Shown here in pieces: positions 52,593 to 60,413 of a stretch of 60,413 nt of DNA; the first letter of the stretch is position 1; the number at the start of each line of letters is the position of its first letter. The translations under genes and the position numbers were made by a program. The notes under the pieces were generated by a model. It made no database searches. It saw only the letters and a list, made by a program, of their open reading frames with translations, and was not told the origin of the DNA. Location of the stretch: NCBI GenBank assembly GCA_022822495.1, contig JAJEBQ010000055.1, forward strand, positions 1 to 60,413. The letters run 5' to 3'. This stretch comes from Paracoccaceae bacterium. Its GTDB lineage: Bacteria > Pseudomonadota > Alphaproteobacteria > Rhodobacterales > Rhodobacteraceae.

Positions 52593-55534
52593 GTATCTTG
52601 CCTATCGATTAGATTTTTGAAGACGCCAGCACTTCCTTTAAGTTCATTAAAGGTGCCGGTTTGGACAACTTTACCGGCTTTAAGAACATAAATTCGATCT
52701 GCCTTCTCGAGCGTTGATAGCCGGTGTGCGATGACAATTCTTGTTGATAACAACTTGGCCAAATTTTGCATAACTTCGGCTTGATTTGTATTATCCAGCC
52801 AATTGGTTGCCTCATCAAGGAGCAATACTCTTGGATTCCCAAGGAGAGAACGGGCCAGGGCAATGCGTTGACTTTCACCTCCTGACAAAACGGCACCACT
52901 GGATCCTACTATTGTCATCAATCCCATGGGCATGGCCTTAATTTCATTTTCTATTTGCGCCGCCCGAGCCGAGTCCCATACCATTTCAGTTGTTGTTTCC
53001 TCTTGGTTGATGGCGATATTATCCCAAATATCCTGGGTATGCAGACGTATTGATTGAGGTACTGCCCCAACCTGCCGTCGTAGTTGCTTGAGATTTAGGT
53101 GACGTAAATCTTGACCATCATAGAGTATTGCCCCAGAAGTTGGTTGATCAATACCCAAAGCAAGTTTGAATAAGGTGCTTTTGCCCGCCCCGGATTCACC
53201 AGCTATTGCAATAAATTCTCCTGGTCTTGCATGAATGGTTACATCATCCAATATCAAGGGCCCGTCCTGTTCATACCGAAAGGAAACACGATCAAAAAGA
53301 ATATCTCCATTTAGATGCTCAACGGTCTCCATCCCATCAGATATTTCAGTTTCAGCCTTAAGAACAGGACTGAGTTGTTCCATAGTTTTAACACCCAGGG
53401 CCAAAGTTCCTATGGATTCTCCAAATTTGGTTGTAACCGAAAGAAAGGTCAAAAAAACAACATAAACAATGAGGAAGTCGCCGACAGGTGTGGATCTGTT
53501 GTTATCAATCGCTATAAAAAAGAATAATGTTGCTCCGGCTAAAAAGGGTAAAGCAACACTTAGTGCCTGTGCGTGCCGCTCCAGGGTTCCAAGTTCAACT
53601 TCAGCTTTTTTTTGACTGCGATAATCTCGCGCCCAAATAGCATAGGCCGATCCTTCCGCCCTTTCTATTCTAAGTTTAACAATACCCTCAATAATTTGAA
53701 ACAACTTGCTTGAGGTTTTTTGGGTCGCTCGAATGACCTTACCATGGGGCTCAATTTGCAGCAAGCCGACAAGCACCGTCAACACTAGGGCAACAATACA
53801 AAAACCGAGTGTAACCAGACCAAGGGTAAAATCGAAGAAACAGATAAAAATGATTATGGGCAGAATAAATATCAACGAAAGAAAATTTTCGATAAATTCC
53901 AGTTGTTCACCATTACGAAGATGTTGGAAAGTCATTCCAGCAATAGCAATTTCACTTGTTGGTCGATTATTCAGGGTACGACTAGGAAGACGCAAGACAC
54001 GATCCCAAAAGGCAGCCTCAAGGCGAGATATCGCCCGATCCTTAAGGTGCATCAGAGATTTGTCCTGAAGCACATGTAAAAGTGCCGCAATCACACCGAA
54101 AGCAATGACTGCCAAACTTATTGATAACAAACTGTCCTGATCTCCACCCTGGAAGATTAGGGCTACTGTTATTCCCAACGCCAAAGCAGGTACGATATTC
54201 AGTATACCTCCTGGTATACCTGCGATAATCATTCGTATAACATTACCTGTGGCGTGTTGAAACGCCATTTGAACTAAGTCGTAAGCTTGAACCTTCCTGT
54301 CAGGAAATGGGCGATAAAACATCCAGGCTTCCTGCTTCAATAAGGAAGCTTTTTGAGGATTCATATTTGTTTTGGTTTTCTTGACGGGATCAATCATATG
54401 ATAACGACCAAAAAGGCCAGGCAATAGTACCACCGGTTGGTCATCCACTTGCATGAAAGCCAGGATTGCATTGCCGTCGGTTTTCCACCATTGATCAGAG
54501 TTCCTCAGACTAATGCGTCGTGACCTGATACTGGAGGTGTCAAGGATGGCATTAAGGCCAATGGAATTCTGAGTTGGATCTGTACGAGAGGGGAACTTAA
54601 AATCTATACCTTCATGTTTCCCAATAATATTCATGGCATCAACAAGGGAAGTGTCGCCGATACGGAACGTTTTATCTATAGGCAAATCATAGATATTGAA
54701 TAATTGTTCCCTTGAAATTCTTTGGGCGGTGTTTCGGCTTGCCTTCCGAACCCGTTCAAGGTTGGCATCATCAACGAGAGCCAGCTTGCGGTTAAGATGT
54801 TCCAGGTAAAAGGCAAGGGAATGAAATCCTGACAACGCCTGATCCAACGACCCCATTTCAATCAAATCCAAAGTATTACGCAACGTAACGGAAGTATTTT
54901 GAAGAACAGTTAACCAGGTTGTCCAGGTCAGAGGTGTCATGGAGACTTCCAAGTCCTTTTTGTCAGAAAACTCAGCTCCATCAACAATTCCCATGAATAA
55001 ACTTGTGCCCTGAGGTAAACCGGAAAGCCAAAGCACTCCCCTTTGAATCGAAAAGGTTCCGGGCTCAATCGTTTGTTCTGAACCAGATTCAGTCAGCATT
55101 TGTGCACGGGGTAAGTGGGGGACAAATCTGGAAAGAACTTTAGAGAAGGCAAGAACCCAGGAATCGATCTTTTCTGCTACTTCTGAAGGCTTGACCTCGT
55201 TCAAACGAGAAAAGGGTATTTTTCTGAGTACAGTTCCAGTAATCCCCTTGGCGATGATAATAAATTTAGTTTCTTCGGTTTCTTGATTTTTATCGGCACC
55301 AACTCCAGGCATCATAAACCCTGCTTCACAATGCATGATATGCTGACGCAGGGACTGTTCTACCCCATCTCTGATTTCTACCAGAAAAAGATTGACACTG
55401 CCTCTCTCAATATACCAGACAGATTCCGGGTCATCCAGGGTTAGGGGCAGATTACCTGCACAGGGCACAACTTCCCCATAAGTTGTGGCAAGTTGGTATA
55501 GCGACGTATTTTCTGCTTCGGCTTGTATCATCAT
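52589..55534 (-). CDS. NHLM-system ABC transporter, second (non-peptidase) half
   Basis: A 981-residue protein matching the NHLM bacteriocin-system ABC transporter type that lacks a peptidase. A long N-terminal region, including a cyclic-nucleotide-binding-like sheet (ESVWYIERGSVNLFLVEIRD), precedes six membrane helices (IVPALALGITVALIFQGG onward) and an ABC domain: Walker A GESGAGKST, signature LSGGESQRIALARSLLG, Walker B VLLLDEATNWLD. It probably pairs with the C39 exporter or moves the modified peptide across the inner membrane. Four-nt overlaps on both sides tie it to its neighbours. Confidence 0.92.
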   Translation of the reverse strand: MMIQAEAENTSLYQLATTYGEVVPCAGNLPLTLDDPESVWYIERGSVNLFLVEIRDGVEQSLRQHIMHCEAGFMMPGVGADKNQETEETKFIIIAKGITGTVLRKIPFSRLNEVKPSEVAEKIDSWVLAFSKVLSRFVPHLPRAQMLTESGSEQTIEPGTFSIQRGVLWLSGLPQGTSLFMGIVDGAEFSDKKDLEVSMTPLTWTTWLTVLQNTSVTLRNTLDLIEMGSLDQALSGFHSLAFYLEHLNRKLALVDDANLERVRKASRNTAQRISREQLFNIYDLPIDKTFRIGDTSLVDAMNIIGKHEGIDFKFPSRTDPTQNSIGLNAILDTSSIRSRRISLRNSDQWWKTDGNAILAFMQVDDQPVVLLPGLFGRYHMIDPVKKTKTNMNPQKASLLKQEAWMFYRPFPDRKVQAYDLVQMAFQHATGNVIRMIIAGIPGGILNIVPALALGITVALIFQGGDQDSLLSISLAVIAFGVIAALLHVLQDKSLMHLKDRAISRLEAAFWDRVLRLPSRTLNNRPTSEIAIAGMTFQHLRNGEQLEFIENFLSLIFILPIIIFICFFDFTLGLVTLGFCIVALVLTVLVGLLQIEPHGKVIRATQKTSSKLFQIIEGIVKLRIERAEGSAYAIWARDYRSQKKAEVELGTLERHAQALSVALPFLAGATLFFFIAIDNNRSTPVGDFLIVYVVFLTFLSVTTKFGESIGTLALGVKTMEQLSPVLKAETEISDGMETVEHLNGDILFDRVSFRYEQDGPLILDDVTIHARPGEFIAIAGESGAGKSTLFKLALGIDQPTSGAILYDGQDLRHLNLKQLRRQVGAVPQSIRLHTQDIWDNIAINQEETTTEMVWDSARAAQIENEIKAMPMGLMTIVGSSGAVLSGGESQRIALARSLLGNPRVLLLDEATNWLDNTNQAEVMQNLAKLLSTRIVIAHRLSTLEKADRIYVLKAGKVVQTGTFNELKGSAGVFKNLIDRQDT

Positions 55535-57723
55535 CCTGACGTTACCAGTTTGTAGTAGGTGCCATTTTTATCAGCTATGAGTTCTTCATGCGTACCACGT
55601 TGGACTTCGTTTCCCTTGTCAAGAACAACTATCAAGTCACAATCGCGGATTGTACTTAACCTGTGTGCAATTATCAGGCATGTTACCCCACGACGACGAA
55701 GCGCATTGTCTATCTCGACTTCAACCAGAGGGTCAAGGGAACTTGTCGCTTCATCAAGGATAAGCATTGCCGGATTACCCACCAATGCACGGGCAATTTC
55801 CATGCGCTGGCGCTGGCCACCACTGAAGTTTGCACCACCTTCCTGTACATTGGTAGAATACCCTTGAGGCCTGATCAGAATTTCGTGGTGGATACAGGCA
55901 TCCCGTGCGGCAGAGAAGATAATGTCGTCGGACACCTCGGAATTCCATAAAGTGATGTTGTCCCGGACGGTAGCCGGAAAAAGGACTACATCCTGATCGA
56001 CCATCGAAAGTGACCGTCGTAGAACTTCAATAGGAATGTCTTCTCTTTTATGGTTGTCAAAAAGAATTTCGCCTTCCCATGGTTGAACTATACCCGTTAG
56101 AATTTTTGCGATTGTTGATTTGCCGGAACCGCTTGATCCAACCAGTGCAACCCGCTGACCAGGTTTGATCAGAAGGTTAAAGTCCTTGATTATGGGAGGA
56201 CGGCTTTTGTTAAAGCCAAATGAAATATTTTTTAACTCAAGTTGTCCCGCAAGTTGCAGGCTGCCCTTGAAGGTAACTATGGAATCAGAGCCCGTTTCCT
56301 GATGCTTGAACGTAATATCTTCGGGTGTATTGGTAATGTCATCTATACGTTGAAAATCGGTCTCAATGTCGGAACGCTTTTCGGTAAAATTCAGGATTTT
56401 GCTGATGGGAGACATGAACATTTCAGCCAGGATATAAAATCCCGCAAAGGTCCCCAGAGTCATTTCACCGGACAGAACCATACTTCCTCCAAGGTAGATT
56501 ATCGCAGCATTCCTGAAGGCAGCTATAATGAGGGGGAGAGCCGAGTTATAGTGAACGAATTCCATAAATAATTGGCGAGCTTTCAACTCCAGAGCCTGTT
56601 GTCCTGACCAGCGTCTGAAGAATCTGTCATCAGAACCTGTCATGCGCAAACTATCGACTTGGCTCAGCAATTGCATACCGAGACCCAACATCATTCCCTG
56701 TTCACGGCTCAGAATTTCACCCTTGTATCCTTTAAGAGAATTAAGGTATTTAATTAATCCCCAATGAACGAGACTTAGCAGGGCGACAATCAAGGCGAGC
56801 CATACATTCAACAGAAGCATCGCAACAAGCATTATGGCTGCAATCGTTATTTCGATGAGAAGGGCAATGTAATGTTCAGCCAGACGTTTTCCAACGCGGT
56901 CATTTGATGACACTCGGTCCATAATATCGCCGGACATACGACGTGTAAAAAATTCCATGGGTAACCGCAGCAGACGCGTGATACCCTGATCAAACCCAAC
57001 TATGGAGATCCGAATTGATATCCGTTGGAGCATACGGTGCTTGAATATTGTCATTAGGTAAGCAAATATGCCCCCCATAAGCAGGGCTGTGACAACAAAC
57101 CACCAGTTATTCTGACCTGCAAATATGGCATCAATAAAAATTTTAAGAGCGGCAGGGATAACAAGCAACAACAAACCCGTTAAAACTGCACAGGTCATAA
57201 TCATGGCTATATCGGTGCCCGTACCTGCGAGAAGAGGTTGCAATTTGTTGAATAATCCCAACTTACGACCACCTGTTTTGAAACCTTCACCACGCTTGAA
57301 TTCCAGAGCAATACCACTGTATCCCCTCAGAAAATCGTCCCTAGTGACAGCTCTGCGTCCAATAGCTGGGTCATTGAGAAAAAAATTGTCGTTTTCAAAT
57401 CCTTCCAGTACAACGAAATGGCTGTATTGCCAGAATATGATCAGTGGGAGCTTTAATTTGTTGAGTAGGTCTGCTCCAACCCCAAATCCTTTGCATTCAA
57501 GATCATAACCTTTGGCTGCCCGTAAAATGTTGGCTGCCGTGCATCCATCACGACTAACACTACACTCTTCTCGCAATACCGTCAGGGGCACCCACCGATC
57601 GTAATAGCCCAAAACCATACCTAGGCAGGCGGCACCACATTCCGTGGCATGCATTTGCAAAAGAACAGGGGTTGTAACGCGTTTATTCAATTCTGACATT
57701 GGTTCTAACGGCCTGTGGGTCAA
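55531..57723 (-). CDS. NHLM-system ABC exporter with N-terminal C39 leader peptidase
   Basis: A 730-residue exporter. The N-terminal C39 domain has catalytic Cys29 in LLQMHATECGAACLGMVLGY, His103 in YSHFVVLEGF and Asp119 in LNDPAIGRR. Membrane helices follow, then an ABC domain with Walker A GSSGSGKST, signature FSGGQRQRMEIARALVG and Walker B MLILDEATSSLD. C39 peptidases cut leader peptides after a Gly-Gly-type site during export; the precursor at 60168 has such a site (VSAG). It is the second gene of the export block and overlaps the next by 4 nt. Confidence 0.95.
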   Translation of the reverse strand: MTHRPLEPMSELNKRVTTPVLLQMHATECGAACLGMVLGYYDRWVPLTVLREECSVSRDGCTAANILRAAKGYDLECKGFGVGADLLNKLKLPLIIFWQYSHFVVLEGFENDNFFLNDPAIGRRAVTRDDFLRGYSGIALEFKRGEGFKTGGRKLGLFNKLQPLLAGTGTDIAMIMTCAVLTGLLLLVIPAALKIFIDAIFAGQNNWWFVVTALLMGGIFAYLMTIFKHRMLQRISIRISIVGFDQGITRLLRLPMEFFTRRMSGDIMDRVSSNDRVGKRLAEHYIALLIEITIAAIMLVAMLLLNVWLALIVALLSLVHWGLIKYLNSLKGYKGEILSREQGMMLGLGMQLLSQVDSLRMTGSDDRFFRRWSGQQALELKARQLFMEFVHYNSALPLIIAAFRNAAIIYLGGSMVLSGEMTLGTFAGFYILAEMFMSPISKILNFTEKRSDIETDFQRIDDITNTPEDITFKHQETGSDSIVTFKGSLQLAGQLELKNISFGFNKSRPPIIKDFNLLIKPGQRVALVGSSGSGKSTIAKILTGIVQPWEGEILFDNHKREDIPIEVLRRSLSMVDQDVVLFPATVRDNITLWNSEVSDDIIFSAARDACIHHEILIRPQGYSTNVQEGGANFSGGQRQRMEIARALVGNPAMLILDEATSSLDPLVEVEIDNALRRRGVTCLIIAHRLSTIRDCDLIVVLDKGNEVQRGTHEELIADKNGTYYKLVTSG

Positions 57724-57750
57724 AAAAGAATGATTGAAGGAGTATCAAAG

Positions 57751-58305
57751 TTAACTCAAAAGGAAATATTGGAATGGAGAGACGGTGCCAACCTGGAAAT
57801 CAATCTGGCATTCCTTGTCCAGCATTGAGGCATTGTTAATCTTATCTACTAGGGTAATTCCAATTTTATGGAGATTCCCCCCTGACAGATCAGCAATTAC
57901 AGGTATGAGGTCTGGTTGCATGATGGTATTTTGGGATATGAGAGTTATAACCCCATTATGGGTACTTTTAGTATCTGACTCCCCGTGACAGATCAGATTG
58001 GCTGGAGTTCCAACAATAATTTGGGGGGCGTCTTCTTTCCTGATCCAAACATATACTTCCACTGATTTTAACTGATTGTCGCTATCTGAAGCAGTGTCTA
58101 CTTCAACGAGCATTGCCTTGCTGGTAAGGACTTGCTTTATATCACCGAAATAGAGCCAGAAACCAATAATAAGGAATGCAAGTGTAATGGCCATGATAAG
58201 CAGGCGTTCGCCAGGAGTGGAAATGGTAAGTAATTTATCGTGTTGATCACGCTCCGCCTTAGACTCTGCTACTGTATTATGAAAAGAATTCAGATTACCA
58301 AACAT
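57751..58305 (-). CDS. Short HlyD-like NHLM secretion (adaptor) protein
   Basis: A 184-residue membrane-fusion protein. A cytoplasmic tail and one membrane helix (LLIMAITLAFLIIGFWLYFG, about residues 34-53) lead into a periplasmic beta-barrel (VYVWIRKEDAPQIIVGTPAN, then THNGVITLISQNTIM). NHLM secretion proteins are usually about 400 residues and carry a long coiled-coil hairpin and lipoyl domain between the helix and the barrel. Both are absent here, while start and end look intact. It could still link the inner-membrane exporter to the periplasm, but not reach a TolC tunnel in the usual way. Confidence 0.72.
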   Translation of the reverse strand: MFGNLNSFHNTVAESKAERDQHDKLLTISTPGERLLIMAITLAFLIIGFWLYFGDIKQVLTSKAMLVEVDTASDSDNQLKSVEVYVWIRKEDAPQIIVGTPANLICHGESDTKSTHNGVITLISQNTIMQPDLIPVIADLSGGNLHKIGITLVDKINNASMLDKECQIDFQVGTVSPFQYFLLS

Positions 58306-58598
58306 ACAAAAACCATTTCACATTTTTATTAAATCGGACAAGTCATTTCGTGGAATTCAAAGAACAAATGTTCCCTCATTATCATTACTTGCTGGGAATG
58401 TTTATGGAAACGCAAATCCTTGGGAGAGTTGGTGTTCATTGTGATTAATCTCAGATTATTTCCTTTAACTTTTGATGACAATACACAGTACTTGGTTACT
58501 CCTACAAAAACAACCAAACTACTATTACCAGATATATGAATTGAAAACATACATAAAGTTGTTCCTATGACGGCGAACTCTGTTCGAAGGTCGTATCA
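58306..58598. other. Intergenic region between the halogenase and the export operon
   Basis: No credible gene; the frames present are AT-rich and lack good starts. The space of 293 bp suggests that the export genes have their own promoter rather than only a transcript from the halogenase. Confidence 0.4.
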
Positions 58599-59891
58599 TT
58601 ATCCCATGGGGTAACAACCAAGGCCTTGTGAAATCTGGGCATAACTCGTTAGCGGCAGGATCCTGTTTCGATCTAACTCGGCCGATTCAACAACAGGCTT
58701 TTTTAACAACTCAAGCATTATCTTGAATTTTTTCAAAGCCTTTTTTTCGCAATCTCCATCATATTCCATCAGGTGGTGCTGAGGCCAAACTTTGTTTTTT
58801 GCAAAGCGCCAAAATTCAGTGTCATAATTAGAACCACAACTGTAATGCCAACCAACAAAAAGGCCGAATCCCAACATGCTGCTGATCAGAAAGTTGTTTA
58901 CGGCACCAATATCACCTTGCCAATATTCAACGGGACGATTTTGCCGCATTTGAAGTACCATTCCAATTTGAAGTTGGGCAGAAACGATCGCTGTAGCTTC
59001 GAGCGGTTCCATAAATGCTCCGGCGTTACCTATGCGGGCTATGGATCCTTCATAAATATGCCTGTGTACAAAGTTTGGGAAGTGCAGAATTGATCTTTGT
59101 TCAAAATCCTTGACTCCGTCAATCGCTAGCAAGTCATCAAAATCAGACTGCACCTCAGCAATATCCGAGCAATCACGATTGAATATATAGCCATAGGAGG
59201 TGTGGGTTGTCAACGGTATGACAAAAACCCAACCATGAGGCCTGGCAACTGCACGTGTATAGGTTGGTGGTAGATAGGGGTTACCATTATGGTTTATAAT
59301 CGAAGGACATCGGCGAATAATGGCTGTGTTGGTCGGTATAAATGGAATGCTAATATGTTCTTCCTGATTGATTTCCTTGGGGAATCCTCTGGCATCGAAT
59401 ACCAGGTCATAATCTTCAGCCTGTAAATTCTCAAATTCTATTCTTGCCCCGCCCTCTCCCTCAATGTTGGATATGCTAAGAACCTTGGCATCAATGTATT
59501 GCGCGTTTGAGGCCTCCTGAAGCAGTTCGGTTATGTTATCAGCTGAGAGATGATATGAATATCCAACTTGCTGTGGGGTAAAAAAGTGGGTAAAGTTGTG
59601 ATTCATTTTACCCCACCCTTCGAAGCTCACCCCATATTTGCGTGTTGCATTCAAGCGCATCTGGATATTTTCATGAGGTATAGTTGTTAATTCGTGCAAT
59701 TGGGTGACGAGTGTTGGCCATCCACCTTCTCCAACACCAATAACCGGTATCTTTGAATCATATATATGGTGAAGTTCAAAGTCCTGCGTTTTAGCAAATT
59801 TACTGGTAACTGATGCCGCAGCAAGCGAACCAGCTGTACCTCTTCCTACAACTGCAATTTTGTTTATCTGATTATTTTCAGTTATCGGCAT
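58599..59891 (-). CDS. Tryptophan-halogenase-like flavin-dependent enzyme
   Basis: A 430-residue protein of the flavin-dependent tryptophan halogenase family. The FAD motif is GRGTAG at 16-21, VIGVGEGGWPTL follows, the catalytic Lys is K85 (ATRKYGVSFEGWG) and the catalytic Glu is E298 (FMEPLEATAI). The usual W-x-W-x-I-P halogenase motif reads WVFVIP at 221-226, with Phe for the second Trp. It is about 80-100 residues shorter than free-tryptophan halogenases. In this RiPP locus it probably halogenates or oxidises a residue of the precursor core. Divergent from the precursor gene. Confidence 0.85.
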   Translation of the reverse strand: MPITENNQINKIAVVGRGTAGSLAAASVTSKFAKTQDFELHHIYDSKIPVIGVGEGGWPTLVTQLHELTTIPHENIQMRLNATRKYGVSFEGWGKMNHNFTHFFTPQQVGYSYHLSADNITELLQEASNAQYIDAKVLSISNIEGEGGARIEFENLQAEDYDLVFDARGFPKEINQEEHISIPFIPTNTAIIRRCPSIINHNGNPYLPPTYTRAVARPHGWVFVIPLTTHTSYGYIFNRDCSDIAEVQSDFDDLLAIDGVKDFEQRSILHFPNFVHRHIYEGSIARIGNAGAFMEPLEATAIVSAQLQIGMVLQMRQNRPVEYWQGDIGAVNNFLISSMLGFGLFVGWHYSCGSNYDTEFWRFAKNKVWPQHHLMEYDGDCEKKALKKFKIMLELLKKPVVESAELDRNRILPLTSYAQISQGLGCYPMG

Positions 59892-60167
59892 AGAATTGGC
59901 ACTTACAAAAATTTCTTTTGTTGGGGAACATAATTGTAAAATTTAAAATTGACAATTTTGTTATCAATAAATGTCAATTCCCCTAATTTATACATCAGCA
60001 GTATTTTCCTTTTGGCAGGCTAAAACCTCTGATGACAAGGATAATTAAGCCCAATCGAATCATAAGGTTCATCAAGGATTATTCATTGCCATAATTAAGT
60101 TGAAAAATTTATAAAATTGATTTATGTAGGGTATCCATAAAAGTAACTGTAAAGGAGTTTTTATCTT
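59892..60167. promoter_or_regulatory. Divergent promoter region of halogenase and precursor genes
   Basis: A 276-bp AT-rich space. On the plus strand TTGAAA (60100-60105), a 17-base spacer and TATGTA (60123-60128) form a plausible sigma-70 promoter, followed by the ribosome binding site AAAGGAG (60151-60157) 10 bases before the precursor ATG. The halogenase promoter must be on the opposite strand. No operator was identified. Confidence 0.55.
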
Positions 60168-60413
60168 ATGAGAAGTGGTGATGAAATGCTGAAACAGATT
60201 GTGGACAAGTCTGCAGTCGATGCGACTTTCCGCCAACAACTGTTGGCAGAACCCAAGGGTACTATTTGCTCGGAATTGGGCATAACCATGCCTGAATCCA
60301 TGTCCATCCATGTCCATGAGAGTGACATGCAGAGTATTCATATTGCACTACCCCCTGATCCAAATATTTCAGAGGAACAATTGGAAGCAGTCTCAGCCGG
60401 ATTGTGTTGTTGC
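60168..60413 (+). CDS. NHLP-leader RiPP precursor peptide, 3' end outside window
   Basis: An 82-codon frame open at the right edge. The leader is nitrile-hydratase-like: DEMLKQIVDKSAVDATFRQQ, LLAEPKGTICSELGITMPES, MSIHVHESDMQSIHIALPPD, then SEEQLEAVSAG. It ends at Gly78 in VSAG, the usual C39 cleavage site. The core begins LCCC and continues out of view; Cys runs right after the leader are common in thiazole-forming NHLP peptides. ATG at 60168 has an ideal ribosome binding site. It is the probable substrate of the halogenase, the cyclase-like protein and the C39 exporter. Its full core sequence is the main missing information. Confidence 0.93.
   Translation, partial: MRSGDEMLKQIVDKSAVDATFRQQLLAEPKGTICSELGITMPESMSIHVHESDMQSIHIALPPDPNISEEQLEAVSAGLCCC

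Noticed and set aside
58329..58550. 73-codon minus-strand frame between halogenase and adaptor genes, considered as a second precursor
   Set aside because: No NHLP leader features, no Gly-type cleavage site near the end, and weak start context.
1..60413. tRNA, rRNA and CRISPR arrays
   Set aside because: Looked for T-arm-like GGTTCRA segments with cloverleaf context and for regularly spaced repeats; none was convincing by eye. A covariance-model scan would be decisive.

Overview
The window looks like AT-rich chromosome from an alphaproteobacterium, probably marine and possibly host-associated. This rests on gene content: solute-binding-protein ABC operons for sugars and polyols, sarcosine and dimethylglycine oxidation genes, stand-alone CoxG, an rsmI/gshB block with a divergent LpoA-like lipoprotein gene, and a cobalamin kinase/phosphatase pair. 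The standard code is used, with TGA stops throughout. The first ~1.3 kb is clearly more GC-rich than the rest. At least six genes are visibly broken by single stops, frameshifts or truncation, which suggests relaxed selection or, for single-base lesions, assembly error. No tRNA, rRNA or CRISPR array was recognised.

Layout. 1-1.5 kb: 3' end of a large beta-barrel protein. 1.5-8.6 kb: a sugar ABC operon (binding protein, two permeases, ATPase) ending in an IlvD/Edd sugar-acid dehydratase, with a divergent Gfo/Idh oxidoreductase. 8.7-14.9 kb: a polyol operon (binding protein, two permeases, SDR, AraC regulator, mannitol-type dehydrogenase) with no ATPase of its own. 15-26.5 kb: mostly housekeeping genes (trpS, murJ, LpoA-like, rsmI, gshB, cobC/cobU), plus a broken VWA gene, CoxG, a class IV aminotransferase and an apparently inactive rhomboid. 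26.5-28.2 kb: decayed accessory DNA with an IS630-type remnant and a Doc toxin with a small partner. 28.2-33.5 kb: sarcosine oxidase gamma and alpha without beta or delta, then coaBC and dut. 33.5-35 kb: a small defence graveyard (RhuM remnant, HicB/HicA-like pair, Mrr C-terminal remnant) flanked by a direct repeat. 35-51 kb: ThiF/MoeB, a hydroxyacid dehydrogenase, an SH3 protein, an M3 peptidase, a third sugar ABC operon whose binding-protein gene carries one in-frame TAG, a GH32/68-like glycosidase, a dimethylglycine-dehydrogenase-like flavoprotein, an alpha/beta hydrolase, a haloacid dehalogenase, a DUF3883 protein and a broken phytanoyl-CoA dioxygenase.

The notable system is at 51.2-60.4 kb and runs off the right edge: a RiPP (ribosomal natural product) locus of the NHLP/NHLM type. 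A divergently transcribed precursor with a nitrile-hydratase-like leader starts at 60168 and ends, at the window edge, in a Gly-type cleavage site followed by Leu-Cys-Cys-Cys. Facing it are a short tryptophan-halogenase-like flavoenzyme, a very short HlyD-like adaptor, a C39-peptidase ABC exporter, a second NHLM ABC protein, and a 450-residue protein. That last protein joins a complete NHLP leader-like domain to an alpha/alpha-barrel resembling squalene/terpene cyclases. The last three genes overlap by 4 nt each and are surely co-expressed. The leader domain of the cyclase-like protein aligns almost end to end with the precursor leader. I know of no described system in which a class II terpene-cyclase-like enzyme carries a RiPP leader. 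The likely scheme is precursor synthesis, modification by the halogenase, the cyclase-like protein and perhaps enzymes beyond the edge, then leader removal and export through the C39 transporter.
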